Assembly: GCF_002846415.1 (NCBI RefSeq)
Contig: NZ_PJMX01000001.1
Coordinates: 3,906,001-3,970,000, forward strand
From: Streptomyces sp. TLI_146
GTDB taxonomy: Bacteria; Actinomycetota; Actinomycetes; Streptomycetales; Streptomycetaceae
DNA length: 64,000 nucleotides
Direction: 5' to 3'
Part shown: piece by piece, positions 53,997-64,000 of the stretch
Layout: each line of letters starts with the position of its first letter
Numbering within the stretch: the first letter of the stretch is position 1
Position numbers and translations under genes: made by a program
The notes under the pieces: model-generated
Told to the model about the DNA's origin: nothing
Seen by the model: the letters and a program-made list of their open reading frames with translations, nothing else
Database searches by the model: none

Positions 53997-54707
53997 GTGT
54001 CCGCAACGGGGGGCATGGTGCGGCTGCTGGTCCGAGCAGCCGGGGAACCACCGGTGGACACTCCGCGCGTGCCCGCCCGCGAGGCGGCCCGGCGCGAACT
54101 GACCGATCCGAGGTACCACGAGAACGACCCGAACCTCCTGGAGCGCGCCCTCAACCGCTTCTGGGACTGGGTCGGTGGCCTGTTCAACGCCGCCTCGGGC
54201 GCGGCCCCGGGCGGCGCGCTCGGACTGGTCGCCATCGCCGTGTTCGTCCTCGCCCTGGTCGCCGCCCTGTGGTGGCGGCTGGGCACCCCGAAGCGCGCTT
54301 TCTCCACTGTCGGCACCGTCTTCGACGACCGCCCGCGCAGCGCCGCCGAGCACCGCGCCACCGCCGAGGGCCACGCCGAGGCAGGCCGCTGGACCCAGGC
54401 CGTCCAGGAACGGATGCGCGCGATCGTCCGCTCCCTGGAGGAACGTGCCCTCCTCGACCCGCGCCCCGGCCGCACCGCCGACGAGGCCGCCGCCGAGGCA
54501 GGCCGCCCGCTGCCCGGCCACGCCGACCGACTCCGCACCGCCGCCCGCGAGTTCGACGACGTCACATACGGAGGCCGTACGGCGGACGAGTCCGCGTACC
54601 GCCGTCTGCGCGACCTCGACACCGATCTGGAACGCACCAAGCCGGATCTCAGCGCCCTCGCCCAACGCCCCACAGTGGAGGCGACTGCCCGGGGAGCCGC
54701 CAAATGA
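53997..54707 (+). CDS. DUF4129 membrane protein
   Basis: This 236-aa protein from GTG (AGGAG upstream) has one central membrane helix (about 78-98) and a C-terminal Ala/Arg/Glu-rich domain with AGRWTQAVQERMRAIVRSLEE, RTADEAAAEAGR and FDDVTYGGR, the DUF4129 signature. It regularly sits with MoxR, DUF58 and DUF4350 genes. Overlaps the next start by 4 bases. No catalytic function is known. Confidence 0.9.
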   Translation: MSATGGMVRLLVRAAGEPPVDTPRVPAREAARRELTDPRYHENDPNLLERALNRFWDWVGGLFNAASGAAPGGALGLVAIAVFVLALVAALWWRLGTPKRAFSTVGTVFDDRPRSAAEHRATAEGHAEAGRWTQAVQERMRAIVRSLEERALLDPRPGRTADEAAAEAGRPLPGHADRLRTAAREFDDVTYGGRTADESAYRRLRDLDTDLERTKPDLSALAQRPTVEATARGAAK

Positions 54708-55906
54708 CCGGCACCCGGGCCGCCAATACCGCCCCTCCCGCCTCCACGTCCACCGACGCGACGCCCCGTCAGATCTGGACGCGCACCCGCGGTCTGCTGC
54801 TCGCCGCCGTGATCCTCCTGGCCGCCGGGATCACCCTCGCCGCCACCCGATCCGGGGACCAGCACGGCCGCCTCGACCCCAGGTCGGCGGACCGCTACGG
54901 CAGTCGCGCCGTCGCCGAACTCCTCAAGGATCAGGGCGTCTCCACGCGCGTGGCCACCACGCTCGACGAAGCCGCCCGCGCTGCGGGTCCGGACACCACG
55001 CTCCTGGTCACCGTCCCCGATCTGCTCACCGCGTCCCAGCAACGCCGGCTCCACGCCGCCACCGCCGGGTCCGGCGGACGCACCGTACTGCTCTCCCCTG
55101 GCTCGCCCTCCCTTCCCGTACTCGCACCCGGCGTACGGGAAGAGGGCTCGTCCTCGGTCGGCAACCGCGAGCCGAACTGCTCCCTGCCGCTGGCCGTCCG
55201 CGCCGGAAGCGCCGACACCGGAGGCGTCCGCTACTCCGCCGACGGCCAGGCCGACGACGCGTGTTACCCCGCAGGCGGACTGCCCACCCTGCTCCGGATA
55301 CAGACCCCCGCCCATGGGGACACCGTCCTGCTCGGCGCCCCGGACATCCTCTACAACCACCGTCTCGACAAGCAGGGCAACGCCTCGCTCGCCCTGCAAC
55401 TCCTCGGCTCCCGCCCCCATCTGGTCTGGTACCTCCCCTCGCTCGGTGATGTCTCGGCCACCGACGGTGGCGACCGCAGCTTCTTCGACCTCGTCCCGTC
55501 CGGATGGCTCTGGGCCACCCTCCAGCTCGCCCTCGCGACCGCCCTCGCCGCCATCTGGCGCGCCCGCCGCCTCGGCCCCCTGGTGACCGAGCAACTCCCG
55601 GTCGCCGTCCGCGCGTCCGAGGCCACCGAGGGCCGAGCCCGCCTCTACCGCAAGGCCAATGCCCGCGACCGCGCGGCCGAAGCCCTGCGCTCGGCCACCC
55701 GCACCCGTCTTGCTCCCCTCCTGGGCGTGCCCGCCGCCTCGGCGCACGCGCCCGAACTCCTCCTCCCCGCCGTCTCCGCCCGGACCACGTCAGCCGAACA
55801 GGACCTTCAGGTCCTGCTCTTCGGCCCGGCCCCGGCCGACGACGCCGCACTGGTCCGCCTCGCGGACGAACTCGACGCCCTCGAAAGAGAGGTACGCACC
55901 TCATGA
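54704..55906 (+). CDS. DUF4350 membrane protein
   Basis: This 400-aa protein has an N-terminal membrane helix (about 31-48) and a second near 268-285 (SGWLWATLQLALATALAAIW). Between them is an extracytoplasmic Ig- or GATase-like domain containing RSADRYGSRAVAELLKDQGV. The cytoplasmic tail has ATEGRARLYRKANARDRAAE, typical of the family. ATGA overlaps with both neighbours indicate coupled translation. Confidence 0.9.
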   Translation: MTGTRAANTAPPASTSTDATPRQIWTRTRGLLLAAVILLAAGITLAATRSGDQHGRLDPRSADRYGSRAVAELLKDQGVSTRVATTLDEAARAAGPDTTLLVTVPDLLTASQQRRLHAATAGSGGRTVLLSPGSPSLPVLAPGVREEGSSSVGNREPNCSLPLAVRAGSADTGGVRYSADGQADDACYPAGGLPTLLRIQTPAHGDTVLLGAPDILYNHRLDKQGNASLALQLLGSRPHLVWYLPSLGDVSATDGGDRSFFDLVPSGWLWATLQLALATALAAIWRARRLGPLVTEQLPVAVRASEATEGRARLYRKANARDRAAEALRSATRTRLAPLLGVPAASAHAPELLLPAVSARTTSAEQDLQVLLFGPAPADDAALVRLADELDALEREVRTS

Positions 55907-56886
55907 GCGACCGAACCCCGGCGACCGCAGCGAACCCGGACACCGCCCGCGCCTCCCTGGAGGCCCTGCGCACCGAGATCGCCAAGGCCGTGGTCGGCCA
56001 GGACTCCGCCGTGACGGGCCTGGTCGTGGCCCTGCTGTGCCGCGGTCATGTCCTCCTCGAAGGGGTCCCTGGCGTCGCCAAGACCCTCCTCGTGCGTTCG
56101 CTCGCCGCTTCGCTCGAACTCGACACCAAGCGCGTCCAGTTCACCCCCGATCTGATGCCCACTGATGTCACGGGCTCGCTGATCTACGACGCCCGCACCG
56201 CCGAGTTCTCCTTCCAGGCCGGCCCGGTGTTCACCAATCTGCTGCTCGCGGACGAGATCAACCGCACGCCTCCGAAGACCCAGTCCTCTCTCCTCGAAGC
56301 CATGGAGGAGCGTCAGGTCACGGTCGACGGCACACCGCGCCCGCTTCCCGAGCCCTTCCTGGTCGCCGCGACGCAGAACCCCGTCGAGTACGAGGGCACC
56401 TATCCCCTGCCGGAAGCCCAGCTGGACCGCTTCCTGCTGAAGTTGACGGTGCCTCTGCCCTCGCGCGCGGACGAGATCAACGTCCTCGCCCGTCACGCCG
56501 AGGGTTTCAACCCTCGTGACCTCCAGGCGGCCGGAGTCCGCCCGGTCGCGGGAGCCGCCGATCTGGAAGCGGCTCGTGCGGCCGTGGCCAAGACCTCGGT
56601 CTCCGCAGAGATCACCGGCTATGTCGTCGATATCTGTCGTGCCACGCGTGAATCCCCCTCACTCAGCCTCGGCGTATCCCCCCGAGGCGCCACAGCTCTG
56701 CTCTCCACCGCTCGCGCCTGGGCCTGGCTCACGGGCCGGGACTATGTCACCCCCGACGACGTAAAGGCCTTGGCCCTCCCCACACTTCGCCATCGCATCC
56801 AGTTGCGTCCCGAGGCGGAGATGGAGGGCGTCACCGCCGACTCCGTCATCACCTCGGTCCTCGCCCACGTCCCCGTCCCCCGCTGA
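55903..56886 (+). CDS. MoxR-family AAA+ ATPase
   Basis: This 327-aa chaperone-like ATPase acts with a DUF58 or VWA partner to mature or assemble other proteins. Walker A GVPGVAKT and Walker B LLADEINR are intact, with sensor motif AATQNP and EAQLDRF. It is the canonical partner of the DUF58 gene 10 bases downstream. The target is unknown, but the operon's membrane proteins are good candidates. Confidence 0.95.
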   Translation: MSDRTPATAANPDTARASLEALRTEIAKAVVGQDSAVTGLVVALLCRGHVLLEGVPGVAKTLLVRSLAASLELDTKRVQFTPDLMPTDVTGSLIYDARTAEFSFQAGPVFTNLLLADEINRTPPKTQSSLLEAMEERQVTVDGTPRPLPEPFLVAATQNPVEYEGTYPLPEAQLDRFLLKLTVPLPSRADEINVLARHAEGFNPRDLQAAGVRPVAGAADLEAARAAVAKTSVSAEITGYVVDICRATRESPSLSLGVSPRGATALLSTARAWAWLTGRDYVTPDDVKALALPTLRHRIQLRPEAEMEGVTADSVITSVLAHVPVPR

Positions 56887-56896
56887 GGCGGCGATC

Positions 56897-58207
56897 GTGG
56901 CTCTCACCGGACGCACTGCTCTGCTCGCTGCTCTCGGATCCGTCCCCGTCGGTGTATGGGCCCCGAGCTGGGCGGGAATGCTCGCGGTCAACGCCCCCCT
57001 CACACTCGCAATGATGTGCGACTACGCCCTCGCCGCGCCAGTGCGAAAGCTTCAATTCACCCGAAACGGTGATACATCAGTTCGACTGGGTGACGCCGCC
57101 GAGGTCGTCCTCACCATCACCAATCCCTCGGGCCGCCCGTTGCGGGCCCAGCTCCGCGACGCCTGGCCGCCCAGCAGCTGGGCTTCCGACGCCGAACAGG
57201 ACGCTTCACGGCATGCCTTGACGGTTCCGGCCGGCGAACGCCGCCGCGTCACCACGGCCCTGCGCCCGACCCGGCGGGGCGACCGACACTCCCAGCAGAT
57301 CACCATCCGCTCATACGGACCGCTCGGCCTCGTCTCCCGGCAAGGCAGCCACCGCGTCCCCTGGACCGTGCGCGTGCTGCCGCCCTTCACCAGCCGCAAG
57401 CACCTGCCGTCCCGACTGGCCCGGCTGCGCGAACTCGATGGCCGCACCAGCGTGTTGACCCGAGGCGAAGGCACCGAGTTCGACAGCCTGCGCCCCTACG
57501 TCCCCGGCGACGACACCCGCTCCATCGACTGGCGCGCCACTGCCCGGCAGAACGCCGTCGCCATACGCACCTGGCGGCCCGAGCGCGACCGCCACATCCT
57601 CGTCGTCCTCGATACCGGGCGTACGTCGGCGGGCCGCGTCGGCGACGTCCCCCGCATGGACGCCGCGATGGACGCCACCCTGCTGCTCGCCGCACTCGCC
57701 TCCCGCGCAGGCGACCGCGTCGACCTCCTGGCATACGACCGTCGCGTGCGAGCCCAAGTGCAGGGCCGCGCCTCCGGAGAACTTCTGCCCTCTCTGGTCA
57801 ACGCGCTTGCGCCGCTCGAGCCCGAGTTGGTGGAAACAGATGCCCGAGGCTTGAGCGCCGCCGCACTCGCCAACGCTCCTCGGCGTTCCTTGATCGTGCT
57901 GCTGACAAGCCTGGACGCGGCTCCGGTGGAGGGAGGCCTGCTCCCCGTTCTCCCGCAGCTCACCAAGCGACACACAGTTCTGGTCGCAGCGATTGCCGAC
58001 CCTCACATCAAGAAGATGGCGGAGTCACGTGGCACTGCGGACTCCGTTTACGAAGCGGCCGCTGCCAGCCGCACCCAGGAACAGCGTCACCGCACGGCTG
58101 AACAGCTGATGCGCCATGGCGTTACCGTCGTGGACGCGACCCCGGATGAGCTGGCACCGGCGTTGGCGGACGCGTATCTGGAGTTGAAGGCCGCAGGTCG
58201 ACTCTGA
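56897..58207 (+). CDS. DUF58 / VWA-like protein
   Basis: This 436-aa protein from GTG has two N-terminal membrane helices (about 8-42). It then has an extracytoplasmic-type beta domain and the DUF58 core EGTEFDSLRPYVPGDDTRSIDW, read in pieces, followed by WRATARQNAVAIRTW and the VWA-fold ILVVLDTGRTS. The VWA metal site is DTGRTS rather than the usual DxSxS. MoxR and DUF58 proteins form conserved pairs. Last gene of its operon; the next feature is the convergent rRNA terminator. Confidence 0.94.
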   Translation: MALTGRTALLAALGSVPVGVWAPSWAGMLAVNAPLTLAMMCDYALAAPVRKLQFTRNGDTSVRLGDAAEVVLTITNPSGRPLRAQLRDAWPPSSWASDAEQDASRHALTVPAGERRRVTTALRPTRRGDRHSQQITIRSYGPLGLVSRQGSHRVPWTVRVLPPFTSRKHLPSRLARLRELDGRTSVLTRGEGTEFDSLRPYVPGDDTRSIDWRATARQNAVAIRTWRPERDRHILVVLDTGRTSAGRVGDVPRMDAAMDATLLLAALASRAGDRVDLLAYDRRVRAQVQGRASGELLPSLVNALAPLEPELVETDARGLSAAALANAPRRSLIVLLTSLDAAPVEGGLLPVLPQLTKRHTVLVAAIADPHIKKMAESRGTADSVYEAAAASRTQEQRHRTAEQLMRHGVTVVDATPDELAPALADAYLELKAAGRL

Positions 58208-58250
58208 TCGAAAGCGAAAGGGGCCCGCGAGCCGAACGGGTCCTGAACGC

Positions 58251-58295
58251 AAAAATGCCTCAACCCCCGGCCCAAAAGGGCACGGGGGTTGAGGC
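58251..58295 (-). terminator. rRNA operon terminator
   Basis: On the minus strand GCCTCAACCCCCG pairs with CGGGGGTTGAGGC (58257-58269 and 58283-58295), with an inner GCCC-TTTT-GGGC extension, then TTTTT (58251-58255). It is a classic rho-independent terminator just after 5S. It is the only hairpin with a T-run seen in the window. Confidence 0.9.
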
Positions 58296-58301
58296 TAAAG
58301 A

Positions 58302-58422
58302 TTGTTCGGCGGTGTCCTACTCTCCCACAGGGTCCCCCCTGCAGTACCATCGGCGCTGAAAGGCTTAGCTTCCGGGTTCGGAATGTAACCGGGCGTTTCC
58401 CTAACGCTATGACCACCGAAAC
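58302..58422 (-). rRNA. rrf: 5S ribosomal RNA
   Basis: The minus-strand sequence begins GTTTCGGTGGTCATAGCGTT and ends near GACACCGCCGAAC, the expected actinomycete 5S of about 120 bases with closing stem. It follows 23S by about 80 bases. Ends are approximate by a few bases. Confidence 0.93.
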
Positions 58423-58476
58423 ACTATGAAATTTGAACGCTGGTGTTGACACAGCTGTTCGTTATTTCAGAACTAA

Positions 58477-58492
58477 CACAGTGGACGCGAGC
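58477..58492 (-). other. Processing-stem arm downstream of 23S rRNA
   Basis: CACAGTGGACGCGAGC here is the exact reverse complement of 61627-61642, on the other side of 23S. The two arms can pair in the precursor and form the stalk cut by RNase III-like processing. Confidence 0.7.
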
Positions 58493-58501
58493 AACTGAGG
58501 A

Positions 58502-63426
<4,925 letters not shown>

Positions 63427-63689
63427 TGTGTACCGGTAATCCGGTGCGCACACACGAAAGAGCGGGACAGTCACGTCGGAATAAGACCGACCGTCCTCAG
63501 CGTCCTCGCTGTGTTGTTGCCTGCCGACCGTGAAGGTCAGCAGGACTTTTCAAAGGAACCTCCAACCCAACCGACAAGCGGTGGGCCGGGGTTGTCAATC
63601 TGGCGTTGACTTTTGGCACGCTGTTGAGTTCTCAAGGTACGGACGCTTCCTTTGTTCCCGTTTCCGGGCCCTCCGGGCGCTTCCTTCGT

Positions 63690-63787
63690 TTCCGACTCTA
63701 TCAGACCGTTTCCCGGTCCGACTTCCTCGGTGCTTTCCAGGTTTCCGCTTTCGCGTTTCCCTTTCCGGCGATTCCGACTCTATCAGA
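63690..63787 (-). promoter_or_regulatory. Two direct copies of a promoter-like 16-mer in the rRNA leader
   Basis: TCTGATAGAGTCGGAA on the minus strand occurs at 63690-63705 and 63772-63787. The embedded TGATAG/GATAGA resembles -10 boxes, and Streptomyces rRNA operons usually have several tandem promoters. Matching -35 boxes are weak. Closer to 16S (63614-63636) is the conserved leader motif TTGAGAACTCAACAGCG. Confidence 0.5.
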
Positions 63788-63875
63788 AGCATTTCAGCCG
63801 AGCTAATCGGCTTCGTGATTCAAATCAATCGGAGGTGGCTCTTCAGGAATTCAATTCCCGGTGAGAGCGAGAGAG

Positions 63876-63904
63876 ATACTAGCCAGTGCGCCCGAACCTG
63901 TCCA
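63876..63904 (-). promoter_or_regulatory. rRNA promoter, TGGACA-N17-TAGTAT
   Basis: On the minus strand TGGACA (63899-63904) and TAGTAT (63876-63881) are separated by 17 bases, a good vegetative-sigma (HrdB-type) promoter about 450 bases upstream of 16S. Confidence 0.65.
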
Positions 63905-63922
63905 GTCCGGCGCAACCGTTTG

Positions 63923-63951
63923 AATCTACCTCCCCACGCGAACCGTGTCAA
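63923..63951 (-). promoter_or_regulatory. rRNA promoter, TTGACA-N17-TAGATT
   Basis: On the minus strand a consensus TTGACA (63946-63951) is followed after exactly 17 bases by TAGATT (63923-63928), preceded by an A-run. This is the best vegetative promoter in the window and the most distal rRNA promoter seen. The whole 63427-64000 stretch otherwise holds only leader sequence and no gene. Confidence 0.8.
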
Positions 63952-64000
63952 CGGTTTTTGTGGGCGAAGAGGACAGTACCAGGTCAGAGGGGTCGTACGC

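Overview
This is a high-GC, gene-dense actinobacterial chromosome segment, almost certainly from a Streptomyces or close relative. The evidence is third-position G/C bias in every long gene, frequent GTG starts, the NAD-glutamate dehydrogenase / secA / mtrA-mtrB-lpqB gene order, and an rRNA operon whose 16S-23S spacer holds no tRNA. No phage, transposase, integrase or CRISPR array was seen.

Layout. (1) 1-2290: the end of a carbohydrate ABC importer operon (tail of a solute-binding protein plus two permeases, one with a large non-membrane insertion). (2) 2.4-27.5 kb: a large cell-wall glycopolymer locus. It holds four proteins with a CDP-glycerol:poly(glycerophosphate) glycerophosphotransferase (TagB/TagF-like) domain, three of them fused behind a GT2 domain; a GT2 protein without a polymerase domain; the complete dTDP-L-rhamnose pathway (rmlA-rmlB-rmlD on one strand, rmlC on the other); a GT2-methyltransferase fusion beside an SMR-type membrane protein and a GT-C-like protein; another multi-pass membrane protein; a TagG/TagH-like polymer exporter divergent from a TetR regulator; and a GT87-like membrane protein. 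Four copies of one dispersed repeat occur only in this locus. (3) 27.5-35.6 kb: two tandem Ser/Thr kinases, convergent with a giant NAD-dependent glutamate dehydrogenase. (4) 36-44.7 kb: DJ-1-like, HAD-like, Rv3235-like, secA, an acetyltransferase, a YcaQ/AlkX-like glycosylase and a NarL-type response regulator. (5) 44.9-52.6 kb: hpf, a ComF-like gene, lpqB, mtrB, mtrA and mtnA, all leftward. (6) 52.7-58.2 kb: a tight rightward five-gene operon (membrane protein, DUF4129, DUF4350, MoxR, DUF58). (7) 58.25-64 kb: a leftward rRNA operon with terminator, 5S, 23S, 16S and several promoters.

How the parts fit. The 2.4-27.5 kb block can be read as a wall-polymer factory. Rml enzymes supply activated rhamnose, GT2 domains add sugars, TagF-like domains polymerise glycerol phosphate from CDP-glycerol, and the TagGH-like transporter exports the product. 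The GT2-methyltransferase, SMR and GT-C proteins suggest a second route using a polyprenyl-phosphate sugar. Genes for CDP-glycerol synthesis and for linkage-unit initiation are not in the window. Downstream, MtrAB-LpqB is an envelope-sensing module.

Starts were chosen by protein alignment from memory of the families, by ribosome-binding sites and by operon spacing. All function calls are from motif reading; no database search was run.
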